From the NCBI GenBank assembly GCA_015657545.1, contig JADHZC010000001.1:154021-201587 (forward strand): a stretch of 47,567 bases of DNA, given 5' to 3'. The notes below the pieces were generated by a model, which made no database searches, had not been told where the DNA came from, and saw only the letters and a program-made list of their open reading frames with translations. Shown here in pieces: positions 1-7,838 of this stretch. Position 1 is the stretch's first letter. Every line of letters starts with the position of its first letter. A program made the translations under genes and the position numbers. The stretch comes from Rickettsia sp. Its GTDB lineage: Bacteria; Pseudomonadota; Alphaproteobacteria; Rickettsiales; Rickettsiaceae.

Positions 1-1
1 A

Positions 2-304
2 AAAAAAGAGAATCGCAAATATTTTGAAGAGCAAGAAACAAATTCACGGCTATTAATCGCTATACTATTTGATATAGATCTTAAAGAAAAAAACATAGAG
101 TTAAATAAAACAATTGAAAATCTTAGAGAAGAGTTAAATGACTATAAAAAACAAAAGGGGATAACAGATGAAAAAATTGTAGATCTTGAAGCAGAAATTA
201 CAAAATTAACTGAACAAAATAAAAAACTTGAAAAAAACACATCAAACCAATCAGCAACATTAAGAACAGCAATTTCAGAAGTAGCAAGCTCTCCAAATTC
301 CTGA
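2..304 (+). CDS. C-terminal end of a coiled-coil protein (partial, start outside window)
   Basis: An open frame enters from the left edge and ends at TGA 302-304, giving about 100 residues with no start inside the window. The visible part is rich in Glu, Lys, Asn and Leu with heptad-like spacing (for example ELNKTIENLREELNDYKK and LEAEITKLTEQNKKLEKN), so a long coiled coil is likely. It ends in a Ser/Ala/Thr-rich tail without a membrane segment. No family can be named: it could be a structural protein, a chemoreceptor-like tail or a secreted effector. Codon use is like the rest of the window. The following 700 bp is decayed DNA, so nothing downstream helps with function. That it is coding is fairly sure; its role is unknown. 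Confidence 0.6.
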   Translation, partial: KKENRKYFEEQETNSRLLIAILFDIDLKEKNIELNKTIENLREELNDYKKQKGITDEKIVDLEAEITKLTEQNKKLEKNTSNQSATLRTAISEVASSPNS

Positions 305-614
305 TCAAAACAGTTTACATCGCCTGCTACACCGTCGAGTTATCAAGCCAGACGTTTGGGGTTGTGACAAGAATAAAAAACTTTTTTGGGTTGTAACTCA
401 ACATTTTACATTTATTTCGTTGGTATTTTTTCTTCTTTAACAATTTTGGGTATGTATGATTCGTTTAAAAAGGGCAAAACACATTCTTTAATTTGAGCTT
501 TTTTAGTGAAATGTTTTTGTAAGATGTTTTTTTAAATGTTGACAATGACTTTTTGTACAAACATGTTCCAAGAAGATTTAGCGAGATCAAATTTCGTTTA
601 CGATCTCTAAACAC
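305..614. other. Non-coding gap between partial gene and IS remnant
   Basis: No credible coding frame on either strand. The stretch at about 320-360 is less AT-rich than its surroundings, and a short repeat of GGGTTGT occurs near 358 and 389 on either side of an A-run/T-run that could form a weak hairpin. Together with the TnpB remnant just downstream it is probably eroded insertion-element DNA, but I cannot identify the element's left end. Confidence 0.4.
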
Positions 615-972
615 CGCCGTGAACTACCCGCCCCTAAAGGAGCGAGCTTCTAACAGACTAAGCAGTATTTTGTAACTATGTTTTTCTTGTCTTTTTTGAC
701 TCTTCTCCGCAAAGATAGCAATGACTTTTTTGTTCTTGTCTTTATTTGCTCTGAGCCCTATGCTAGACAGCATTCTTATGCTGAACTTTTTGCCTAGCAA
801 TTCCTTTCCAGAGTGCTGTATTAATTCTATTGCTTTTTGTTTTATGACTAATGATGTGCTATCCGCATTTTTTGTATTATTATGTGTAATATATTTGAAT
901 GTTGATTTGACTTCTTTTCCTGTTTTCTTTATCTACTGATCTCTTTTTACAGATTTTTAGGATCTGTGTGAT
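615..972 (-). pseudogene. Decayed IS200/IS605 TnpB (OrfB) C-terminal remnant, copy 1
   Basis: Read on the minus strand with frame changes, this gives a TnpB zinc-ribbon region: QIxKICKKRSVDKENRK, then FKYITHNNTKNAD. In intact TnpB the Cys-x2-Cys pairs sit exactly here; one Cys is kept and the others have become Lys/Arg, Tyr and His. A stretch related to the TnpB tail follows. On this strand the remnant ends in the hairpin CGCTCC-TTTA-GGGGCG (positions 629-644) followed by GGGTAGTTCAC, a typical IS200/IS605 subterminal structure. An open frame on the plus strand at 721-939 is only the antisense of this remnant. Copies 2 and 3 lie near 15.7-16.06 kb and 21.2-21.57 kb. There is no N-terminal part and no functional protein. 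Confidence 0.6.
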
Positions 973-1016
973 GCTGATAGTTTAAAACTACAATCTATTT
1001 ATTTTATAAGCAAACA

Positions 1017-2090
1017 CTATAAAAAATTAAATCTGATACCCAAACTTATACCAGCTGACATTAGGTAATTTGTTTGGTTAGATAAAATTTTGTGATTATT
1101 ATTTTGCATACTCCAAAAAATTTTTTGAGTATTGAGTTTGCTTTCTAGGATGTTATCGATTTCTAGATTAGAAATATTACCTAAAAATTGAAAATTGAAG
1201 CCTAAAGTGGCCTCCCAAGCTTCGTAAAAATTCCAATTTATATTAGCATCTAAGCCACCACTAGGAAGAAATTTATTTTTAAAATTTGTTTTTATAAAAA
1301 TATTTTTTCCAAAATCTCTAGTTTTATCTTTTTTTTCATCTTTTTGAGAAAATTGATTATATATGTAATTTAATATTTCTTCTTTAGAATGTTCGTCAAT
1401 TGTAATAGAAGATCTAGTATTTTCATTAGAAATTTTTCTTTCACGGTGAATTTTACTATCTTCCATATAATCATTAAATTCTTGCAATAGAGTTGTATCT
1501 TTAGATATTTTTTCATATAACTTTTGAAGATCAAAATTAACAGAAGATGATATTTCATATAACATGCTAAAGCCAATGTAAGCAGACAAAGAAACAGCAA
1601 TATTTTCTGATAAGAAGATGTAATTACTAATATATGGGGCTATTGAGAGATGTTTTAAATCAAATAAGATTTTTGTTGCGTTTGTATTTGTAAATTCTGC
1701 ATTAAGTGTTTTGTATTTATTAGTGTTAGGTATTATGTTTTTGATATCAAGATTCAAATATGAAGACGCATATTTGCTATTAAGACCGTCACTAAAATTT
1801 GCATTACATTGGAACATAGGTTCTCCCATTGTAACTAGATGTGATATGAACAGACCAGTACTGAAATTTTCATTAATATTATAACCCATATATATTTTAG
1901 GAAGATATATATTCCACAATGAGGATTCATATTTTTTATCAGAATTATTAATATTGAAAATATTTTTCCCCATCAGTAAACCTAAACCTGATTCAATTTT
2001 TACATAAAAATTTTCTGAATATCTTTCTGCATAAGTAATTTTTGGTAAAAATACTAAAAATGATAATAGTAAATAAATGTAGAATCTCAT
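1017..2090 (-). CDS. Outer-membrane beta-barrel surface protein, paralog 1
   Basis: 357 residues with a clear Sec signal peptide (residues 1-21, ending ITYA before ER). The rest alternates amphipathic strand-like segments with polar loops and ends in SLGIRFNFL, the C-terminal beta-signal style of barrel proteins. A highly charged insertion rich in Lys, Glu and Ser (roughly residues 190-260) is probably a surface loop. The 2126-3229 gene is a paralog: both share a KYxSSxLN motif about one third of the way in and a GIRF ending. Tandem barrel genes of this kind are typical of rickettsial surface antigens (Msp2/P44/OmpA-like families), where they face the host. I infer that class from architecture, not from a recognised sequence signature. 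The genes are 35 bp apart and probably co-transcribed, paralog 2 first. Confidence 0.6.
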   Translation of the reverse strand: MRFYIYLLLSFLVFLPKITYAERYSENFYVKIESGLGLLMGKNIFNINNSDKKYESSLWNIYLPKIYMGYNINENFSTGLFISHLVTMGEPMFQCNANFSDGLNSKYASSYLNLDIKNIIPNTNKYKTLNAEFTNTNATKILFDLKHLSIAPYISNYIFLSENIAVSLSAYIGFSMLYEISSSVNFDLQKLYEKISKDTTLLQEFNDYMEDSKIHRERKISNENTRSSITIDEHSKEEILNYIYNQFSQKDEKKDKTRDFGKNIFIKTNFKNKFLPSGGLDANINWNFYEAWEATLGFNFQFLGNISNLEIDNILESKLNTQKIFWSMQNNNHKILSNQTNYLMSAGISLGIRFNFL

Positions 2091-2125
2091 AAGCTACAGT
2101 TTGAATAATGTATATTTAAAACAAT

Positions 2126-3229
2126 TTAGAATAGAAATCTTATTCCTAAATTTAATCTAAAAGATAACAAATCTTCATTAATTTCTAATTTTTTATTCCA
2201 ACAATTATTAGAATAATTAATGTTCCAAAATTGGTCTATATCGTTTTTAATAACTTTGTTATCGTGATTTGAAAAATATTTAATCTCTAAATTATCAATT
2301 TTGAATAAATAGTCTATCATGAAAGAAGAAAAAATTTCTACCCCAGAATAAGCAGAATAAGATAAATTAAATCCATTGCTGATAAAAAATTGTGATTTTT
2401 GTTCAAATTTTACCTTATAATCAAAACTTTTTGAAATTTTAGTGAGGTCTTTAGAATTGTTTATTATTTCATTCAATATCCTTTGAGGTAAATCAGTATT
2501 CATATCAGACTTAGATAATTGATTTGTAGAGTTTTTTTTCTTTTCTTCTTCTTGTATCTTTTTTTCCTCTTTGCGTTTTGTTGACCAGATTTGGAATTTT
2601 TTTTCTAAATTTTTGTCAGTTCTAAGATTGCCTATCATTTCAGAAAAATTTATGTTAAGTGAGGATTCTGTGTTCAAAAATGATATTCCTATATTTGAAT
2701 GGAGAGAAAATGTCCAATTTTCTTTTTCTAATAAATTATAGTTTAATCCAAGATAAACAGGGGTCATTTTCATAGATATGTTTGCTAGCACTACTTCAGA
2801 TTTATTAAAAAGATTTTTTATATTTTGATCTGTATCTTCATTTTTAGAAAAAAATAATTTATTCATATCTCCTATATTTAAGAAAGATGAAACATATTTT
2901 AAATGCATTCCATCAACTAAATTAGTTTTTGTTGAAAAACTATGTTTAATAACCCACCCAGCACTTAAAGTTAGATCTAGTTTGTCTGATAATTTATAAC
3001 CAATAGTAGTTCTAATATTTGGTAATTCTATATTTTGATAGTATTTTCCTTGTTTTGATGATTCATAATTTGTAGGAAATTTGTGTAAAATATCTCCTGG
3101 AAAAAATATGTCTATTCCTATGCTGGATGATAAAAAAATTTTGTCATCAGACATACTCATTGCATAGGTGGTTTGAAAATACGAAAATATGTTAAAAAAA
3201 GATATAACAATTAAAAAAAAGCGATACAT
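2126..3229 (-). CDS. Outer-membrane beta-barrel surface protein, paralog 2
   Basis: 367 residues. The signal peptide is residues 1-23 (ending TTYA), followed by amphipathic strands and a C-terminus LGIRFLF with a terminal Phe, the classic signal for BAM-mediated insertion. A central loop (about residues 215-260) is extremely charged, with runs such as KRKEEKKIQEEEKKK. The first third, the KYxSSxLN motif and the C-terminal strand match the downstream paralog, while the loops have diverged, as expected of surface-exposed antigens. It is the first gene of the pair; the 258-bp gap upstream probably holds the promoter. Exact ligand or role unknown. Confidence 0.6.
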   Translation of the reverse strand: MYRFFLIVISFFNIFSYFQTTYAMSMSDDKIFLSSSIGIDIFFPGDILHKFPTNYESSKQGKYYQNIELPNIRTTIGYKLSDKLDLTLSAGWVIKHSFSTKTNLVDGMHLKYVSSFLNIGDMNKLFFSKNEDTDQNIKNLFNKSEVVLANISMKMTPVYLGLNYNLLEKENWTFSLHSNIGISFLNTESSLNINFSEMIGNLRTDKNLEKKFQIWSTKRKEEKKIQEEEKKKNSTNQLSKSDMNTDLPQRILNEIINNSKDLTKISKSFDYKVKFEQKSQFFISNGFNLSYSAYSGVEIFSSFMIDYLFKIDNLEIKYFSNHDNKVIKNDIDQFWNINYSNNCWNKKLEINEDLLSFRLNLGIRFLF

Positions 3230-3488
3230 TTTTAAATTTTAAACATCTATAAGGATAAAGGAATCTGAATAATAAAATATATCTATTTACTTATCAAATT
3301 AAAAATTTTAAAAAATACAAAAATGTGAAATAGTTTAAATTATTCTGAGAAGCAAATTGAATAAGCATGATGGTTAATTAGATATCAACTGACTTCAAAA
3401 TATGATTATTTTTAAATATGTTCATAATTTTTTCAAAAATAGGATAGAAAAAATTTTTTTGAAGATATGAGTGAAACTAAACATCAAA

Positions 3489-3782
3489 TTAACGGTTATC
3501 TTTAGTATCTTCTTCAGAAGATATTATTTCTTCTACTTTTAATTTAAAATTTTCTAATATTTTTTTACAATGTGATTTTAATACGGTTGCATATTCTAGA
3601 TATTTTATAGTATAAGAAAGTGAGATATTTCCAGAATCTAGTTTTTTACTGATATTTTGTAATTTTGTTAATGCATCTTCAAATTCTAGTTTTGAAATTG
3701 CAACTTGCATAGATTTCTTATCTAGATTTTCAATATTTTCTTCTTGTGAAATACTTGCATCTTCGACCATATTTGTTACCAT
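3489..3782 (-). CDS. xseB: Exodeoxyribonuclease VII small subunit
   Basis: 97 residues. Residues about 30-90 carry the XseB signature: FEDALTKLQNISKKLDSGNISL, a Tyr/Leu-rich second helix, then KSHCKKILENFKLKVEEI. The family forms small helical subunits that bind the coiled-coil part of XseA to make the single-strand-specific exonuclease VII. The first about 28 residues are an acidic extension compared with typical XseB of 70-80 residues. A second Met at residue 5 could be the true start. xseA is not in this window. It is divergent from the complex I accessory gene at 3866, with an 83-bp shared upstream region. Confidence 0.9.
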   Translation of the reverse strand: MVTNMVEDASISQEENIENLDKKSMQVAISKLEFEDALTKLQNISKKLDSGNISLSYTIKYLEYATVLKSHCKKILENFKLKVEEIISSEEDTKDNR

Positions 3783-3865
3783 AAAAGTTTACAACATTAA
3801 AAAATGAAATTATCAAATATCATAGTTTAAATATTTGTATTTTAATAGGTATTTAAGTAGAAAAT

Positions 3866-4144
3866 ATGTCTACAAAACTTAAAATTTTTCAACCAAGCAA
3901 GTCAGTTATGCAATCTGGCAAAAAGAGGCTAAAATGGAAAATTGTTTTTGAATCAGAAAAAAATGATAAATTTGTAGAAAATTTAATGAAAAGAACATCG
4001 TCTTGCAATAATTTATATCAAATTTCTTTAGAATTTGATTCTAAAGAATCTGCATTGTGCTATGCTAAAAAAACTAATCTTCCTTTTGAAATATTAGAAC
4101 CAACAAAATTTAATATTATTAAAAAGTCTTACTTATCAAAATAG
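3866..4144 (+). CDS. NADH dehydrogenase accessory subunit, NDUFS4-like (ETC complex I region)
   Basis: 92 residues matching the small alphaproteobacterial 'ETC complex I subunit conserved region' family, the homolog of mitochondrial NDUFS4. Diagnostic features are KIFQPSKSVMQSGK near the start, a W-K-I-x-F-E segment, the M-K-R-T-S-S-C-N-N loop in place of the usual MGWTSS-D, then LEFDSKESALCYAKKTNLPFEI. In the family this subunit sits on the peripheral arm near the NADH-binding N module. Length is about normal. It is followed 6 bp later by a hydrolase gene, probably in the same transcript. Confidence 0.85.
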   Translation: MSTKLKIFQPSKSVMQSGKKRLKWKIVFESEKNDKFVENLMKRTSSCNNLYQISLEFDSKESALCYAKKTNLPFEILEPTKFNIIKKSYLSK

Positions 4145-4150
4145 AAATAA

Positions 4151-4909
4151 ATGAAAAGATTATATCTGAATGAGGAGAAATATATATCATACGAAAAAAT
4201 TACTAATAATGACTCAGATAATAGATATTTAGTATTTTTACATGGTTTAATGTCTGATATGCATGGAAAAAAGTCATGTCATATTCAAAATTTTTGTAAT
4301 TTTCATAGGTTAAATTTTTTGTCTTTTGATAATTTGGGGCATGGAGCTTCTTGGGGAAATTTTACTGAGCAAAATATTTCTATTTGGTTTGATAGTTTTC
4401 AAAAGATATATAAGAGATTATTGCTTGGTAAAAAACTTATTATTATTGGCTCTAGCATGGGAGGGTGGATTTCAATTCTTTTTGCTCTTCGATATCCAAA
4501 AGAGGTACAATCTTTATTATTGCTTGCTCCTGCTCCAGATTTTACTGAGCATATATGGTACAAACTGAACAATGAGCAACGTATATCCTTGAAAGAAGAG
4601 GGTATTATTAGAGTAAAGGGAGAAGATGAATGTCATCAAGGTTTTGATATTTCGTATAATTTGATACAAGATGGTAGGAAAAATCTGATATTAGATCAAG
4701 CTATAATAGATATTGATCTTCCTGTAGCTATTATTCATGGATTAAAAGATAAAGAAGTAGATTATCAGCAATCTATGCAAATATTACAAAAAATATCTTC
4801 TAACAAAATATTTTTACACTACAGCAAAAATTCCACACATCATCTCTCAGAAATAGAAGATTTAAATATGATCTCCAGTTCTCTTCTTATGTTGCTGAAA
4901 CTCAGCTAG
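4151..4909 (+). CDS. Alpha/beta hydrolase
   Basis: 252 residues with a complete alpha/beta-hydrolase layout: oxyanion region FLHGL (29-33), nucleophile elbow G-S-S-M-G-G (Ser102), likely acid Asp200 in GLKD, and catalytic His at 230/231 in STHHLSE. The pattern resembles short-chain carboxylesterases or thioesterases of the ABHD10/BioH type, but the substrate cannot be read from sequence. No signal peptide, so cytosolic. It starts 6 bp after the complex I accessory gene. A palindrome plus T-run follows its stop and may end the transcript. Confidence 0.75.
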   Translation: MKRLYLNEEKYISYEKITNNDSDNRYLVFLHGLMSDMHGKKSCHIQNFCNFHRLNFLSFDNLGHGASWGNFTEQNISIWFDSFQKIYKRLLLGKKLIIIGSSMGGWISILFALRYPKEVQSLLLLAPAPDFTEHIWYKLNNEQRISLKEEGIIRVKGEDECHQGFDISYNLIQDGRKNLILDQAIIDIDLPVAIIHGLKDKEVDYQQSMQILQKISSNKIFLHYSKNSTHHLSEIEDLNMISSSLLMLLKLS

Positions 4910-4924
4910 TTAGATAAAATTAGG

Positions 4925-4958
4925 TTCAAAAAAATTTTTGAAATTGCTATTTTTTTTT
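4925..4958 (+). terminator. Possible weak terminator after the hydrolase gene
   Basis: The near-perfect palindrome TTCAAAAAAATTTTTGAA (4925-4942) is followed within 10 bp by a run of eight T (4951-4958). The stem is almost all A-T, so termination would be weak. Confidence 0.3.
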
Positions 4959-5012
4959 AACACAAATATTCTTATGTGAATAATTTTGAATATTTAGGAT
5001 AAAATTGTAAAA

Positions 5013-5507
5013 ATGAAAATATTAGTATTTTTAAATTCAAAGATTTTTTTATCCTTATTACTGATATCTCTATTTGATAGACCTTTATATGCTAAAAATT
5101 TTTCTAAGTTAAAATATCAAAGTAATAGTTTTGATTTAACTAAGAAAAAATTACATCATTTTTCTGATAGACATAAAATACTTAGCAAAAATATTGCAAA
5201 TGTAAATACTCCTAATTACAAAGCGGAAGATATTAATTTATCTAAAGATTCCAAAATTTTTAAGAAAAAAATCAATAATTTCAAATTACTAAGGACTTCT
5301 AAAATGCATTTTTCAGGTAAAAATTATTTAGAGCAAAAAAGAAGAGTCAAAAAAGTCTCAACCTCTGAAACAAAACCTAATGGGAATAATGTTTCAATAG
5401 AAGAAGAACTTCCTAAAATTTCTCAAAATTCAAATGAGTATAATTCAGCTTTGAAAATTTATTCAACTTTAAATACTTTAATTTCAACTGTGATTAATTC
5501 TCGATAA
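5013..5507 (+). CDS. flgB: Flagellar basal-body rod protein FlgB with N-terminal signal-like extension
   Basis: 164 residues. From about residue 38 the sequence is classical FlgB: an amphipathic helix, then KILSKNIANVNTPNYKAEDI, the rod-protein N-terminal motif, and a C-terminal helix EYNSALKIYSTLNTLISTVI that pairs with it in the rod. FlgB is the proximal rod subunit next to the MS ring. The oddity is the first about 27 residues: Met-Lys, a hydrophobic core (FLSLLLISLF) and LYAKN, which looks like a cleavable Sec signal peptide. Ordinary FlgB of about 130 residues starts directly with the amphipathic helix and is exported by the flagellar type III system. The stop is 1 bp before the flgC start, so the two are translationally linked. 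An 8-bp inverted repeat (4964-4971 / 4988-4995) lies just upstream. Confidence 0.9.
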   Translation: MKILVFLNSKIFLSLLLISLFDRPLYAKNFSKLKYQSNSFDLTKKKLHHFSDRHKILSKNIANVNTPNYKAEDINLSKDSKIFKKKINNFKLLRTSKMHFSGKNYLEQKRRVKKVSTSETKPNGNNVSIEEELPKISQNSNEYNSALKIYSTLNTLISTVINSR

Positions 5508-5508
5508 A

Positions 5509-5964
5509 ATGTTCAGAAAAACAACATTTTTATTTCTAGCTTTTTCTTTTTCAGATGTTTTTGCTGATAATATTAAGCAATCTATTCAAATTTTGAATAA
5601 TGCGAATTTAATTCAAATGAAAAGAATAAAAATTGCTACAGAAAATTTGGTGAATGTTAATTCTTTTTATGCGAACAAAACTCCCTATAGAAGAAAAATA
5701 ATTACTGTTGAAAATAGATATGATAAAAAACATAAATCTACTTTATTACATTATCAAATCAAACATAGTAATTGGGGTTTTAATGTGAAATATGATCCAT
5801 TTCATCCTTTTGCGAATCAGATGGGTTATGTAAAATTTTCTAATGTTGTTACTGAAATAGAAAAAGCAGATCTTATGGAAGCTCATAGAGGCTATGAAGC
5901 TAATTTAGCAACAATCGAGATGAGTAATTCTTTAATTAATAAAACTTTAGAAGTTATAAAATAA
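5509..5964 (+). CDS. flgC: Flagellar basal-body rod protein FlgC with N-terminal signal-like extension
   Basis: 151 residues. The FlgC hallmarks are TENLVNVNS (the rod motif ASNLANANS), TPYRRK, YDPFHPFANQMGYVKFSNV, and the C-terminal DLMEAHRGYEANLATIE. It forms the proximal rod with FlgB. Like FlgB here it begins with a typical Sec signal peptide: MFRK, hydrophobic core FLFLAFSF, and SDVFA before DN (cleavage after residue 20). Normal FlgC lacks this. Spacing is 1 bp from flgB and 9 bp to fliE, so the three form one operon. Confidence 0.9.
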   Translation: MFRKTTFLFLAFSFSDVFADNIKQSIQILNNANLIQMKRIKIATENLVNVNSFYANKTPYRRKIITVENRYDKKHKSTLLHYQIKHSNWGFNVKYDPFHPFANQMGYVKFSNVVTEIEKADLMEAHRGYEANLATIEMSNSLINKTLEVIK

Positions 5965-5973
5965 CGGATTTTT

Positions 5974-6330
5974 ATGGTAGATTCTGTATATAATGTTCAT
6001 GTAAATACAATTAGCAATAACCTTGCTATGATCGAGAATCATTATTTAAATGAAATTGCAAATTTTGATAAATTATCTTCTTCTAATTTAGAAATAGGAT
6101 TCTCAAATATGATGAGTCCAAAGCAGAATATGAGTATAGGATTATTAGAAAATACTCAAGATAAGTTAACAGAATACGAACATAAATTGCAAAATTTCTT
6201 TAAAGGAGAATCTGATTTGATTGATATTGTGACTAGTAGTCAAGAATCTACTAATCAGCTTAAGTTAATTTTAGACATTAGAAATAAATTTATAGAATCT
6301 TTTGAAAAAATAATGAATATGTCTATTTAA
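5974..6330 (+). CDS. fliE: Flagellar hook-basal body protein FliE
   Basis: 118 residues. The C-terminal half has the FliE pattern: helices around FFKGESDLIDIVTSSQEST followed by LKLILDIRNKFIESFEKIMNMSI, like the family's DVhevmiA-xqkAxlxlqlxxqvRnKlveAYqEImrmqv. FliE joins the MS ring to the proximal rod. Unlike the two upstream rod proteins it has no signal-peptide-like N-terminus, which is normal for a type III export substrate. It is the last gene of the flgB-flgC-fliE operon, the standard order in many bacteria. Confidence 0.88.
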   Translation: MVDSVYNVHVNTISNNLAMIENHYLNEIANFDKLSSSNLEIGFSNMMSPKQNMSIGLLENTQDKLTEYEHKLQNFFKGESDLIDIVTSSQESTNQLKLILDIRNKFIESFEKIMNMSI

Positions 6331-6388
6331 ATCATTAATATTTATATATTATAGATAAATTGTTATTCATTTATTTTGTTTTTATAGC

Positions 6389-7024
6389 ATGACAGAAATT
6401 TTTTTAAAAGGATCAGCAGGTAGAATTCACAGCCATTATGCAGAAAATCTAGACAATAATAGTAAGATAGCCTTGGTTTTGCATCCTCATCCTCAGTATG
6501 GAGGTTCAATGAACAATAAAATTACTTATAATGTTTATAAAACTCTCTATTCTAGTGGTTTTAATGTTTTAAGAATTAATTTTAGAGGTGTAGGTAAATC
6601 TGAAGGAGTTTTTGATAAGGGAATAGGGGAGTTAAAGGATGCTGCTAATGCTTTAGATTGGCTACAAAATAAAAATGCCTCTTCAAAATCAATTTTGATA
6701 TCAGGTTTTTCTTTTGGAGCTTGGATTGCCTCTCAATTAATAATGCGTAGACCAGAGGTAACTGATTTTATTTCCGTATCTCCCCCGGTTAATAAATATG
6801 ATTTTAGTTTTTTTTTGCAATGTCCTATTAAAGGTTTGGTATTGCAAGGAGATATGGATAGTGTTGTAGAAGAACGTCCTGTTGCACAGCTTATAGAATC
6901 TATAAATGACTCCAAGGGTAATTTGATTAGATATCAGATTATAGAGGGAGGAGATCATTTTTTTAGAAATAAGATAGATCAAATGAATTCTTATCTAGAA
7001 GAATATCTTGCTAGCTATAAATAA
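6389..7024 (+). CDS. Alpha/beta hydrolase of the COG2945 type
   Basis: 211 residues. The sequence shows LHPHPQYGGSMNNKI, INFRGVGKSEG, the nucleophile elbow G-F-S-F-G (Ser108), acid near Asp155 in QGDMD, and His190 in EGGDHFF. This is the pattern of the COG2945/YsgA-like alpha/beta hydrolases that are common in alphaproteobacteria, including Rickettsiales. Substrate unknown; cytosolic. It is preceded by a 58-bp gap after fliE, so it could be transcribed with the flagellar genes. The start codon of xthA lies 25 bp after its stop. Confidence 0.8.
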   Translation: MTEIFLKGSAGRIHSHYAENLDNNSKIALVLHPHPQYGGSMNNKITYNVYKTLYSSGFNVLRINFRGVGKSEGVFDKGIGELKDAANALDWLQNKNASSKSILISGFSFGAWIASQLIMRRPEVTDFISVSPPVNKYDFSFFLQCPIKGLVLQGDMDSVVEERPVAQLIESINDSKGNLIRYQIIEGGDHFFRNKIDQMNSYLEEYLASYK

Positions 7025-7049
7025 AAATTATCCAATATCAAAAAAACAT

Positions 7050-7838
7050 ATGTCTTTTTCGATTGTAAGTTGGAACATTAATTCTATAAATGCCAGAATA
7101 GAACATCTTTTGATTTTAATTAAAAAATATGATCCAGATGTGATATGTTTACAAGAAATAAAATCATCTGAAGAAAAATTTCCTTTTACTATACTAGAAG
7201 ATACTTCTTACAATTTTTATTTTAAAGGACAAAAAGGATTTAATGGTGTAGCAATTTTAACAAAAACTCCTGCAGAATTTGTAAAAAAGGACTTTGATGG
7301 TAATCCATTAAGTGATGAAGCTAGATTTATAGAAGTTCATCTTACTACAAAATTGGGTTTCTTGAAAATTATTTCTCTTTATGTACCAAATGGTCAAGAA
7401 GCTTCATATGAGAATGATAAATTTGTAAAAAAGATAGATTTTTTAAAATCGTTTAATGAGTATTGTAAAATTAATGGTGATCATTTAAACGACAATATTG
7501 TTATTGCTGGTGATTTTAATATAGCTCCATATCATATAGATCATATCCTCCTTCCTAAAGAAGAAATCTGTACCAGTTTAGAAGAAAAATTACTCTTGAG
7601 AAATTTTATAAATTCTGGTTGGAAGGATCATTTTAGACTGTTGAATCCTGGACTGCAAGAATTTTCTTGGTGGGATTACAGGGGGAGGAGTTTTGAAAAA
7701 AACACTGGTTATAGAATTGATTTTATATTTTCTAACGAAAGATCTCTTAAGTCTATAAAGAGATCTTTTATAGATAAAGATTTTCGAGCTTTAATAAGAC
7801 CTTCAGATCATGCACCTATTGTTTCTATTTGGGAATAA
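7050..7838 (+). CDS. xthA: Exodeoxyribonuclease III / AP endonuclease
   Basis: 262 residues from the ATG at 7050. The in-frame extension back to 7008 would overlap the upstream hydrolase and adds nothing conserved. Motifs of the EEP fold are present: SWNINSINARIEHL at the N-terminus, LQEIKSS with catalytic Glu36, AGDFNIAP, RIDFIFS, and the C-terminal SDHAPI with the catalytic His. The enzyme cuts abasic sites and trims 3' ends in base-excision repair. Length is normal for XthA (about 260). Confidence 0.93.
   Translation: MSFSIVSWNINSINARIEHLLILIKKYDPDVICLQEIKSSEEKFPFTILEDTSYNFYFKGQKGFNGVAILTKTPAEFVKKDFDGNPLSDEARFIEVHLTTKLGFLKIISLYVPNGQEASYENDKFVKKIDFLKSFNEYCKINGDHLNDNIVIAGDFNIAPYHIDHILLPKEEICTSLEEKLLLRNFINSGWKDHFRLLNPGLQEFSWWDYRGRSFEKNTGYRIDFIFSNERSLKSIKRSFIDKDFRALIRPSDHAPIVSIWE

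Noticed and set aside
721..939. Plus-strand open frame of 72 codons with a hydrophobic product
   Set aside because: It is the antisense of the TnpB remnant; the minus strand holds the recognisable zinc-ribbon block.
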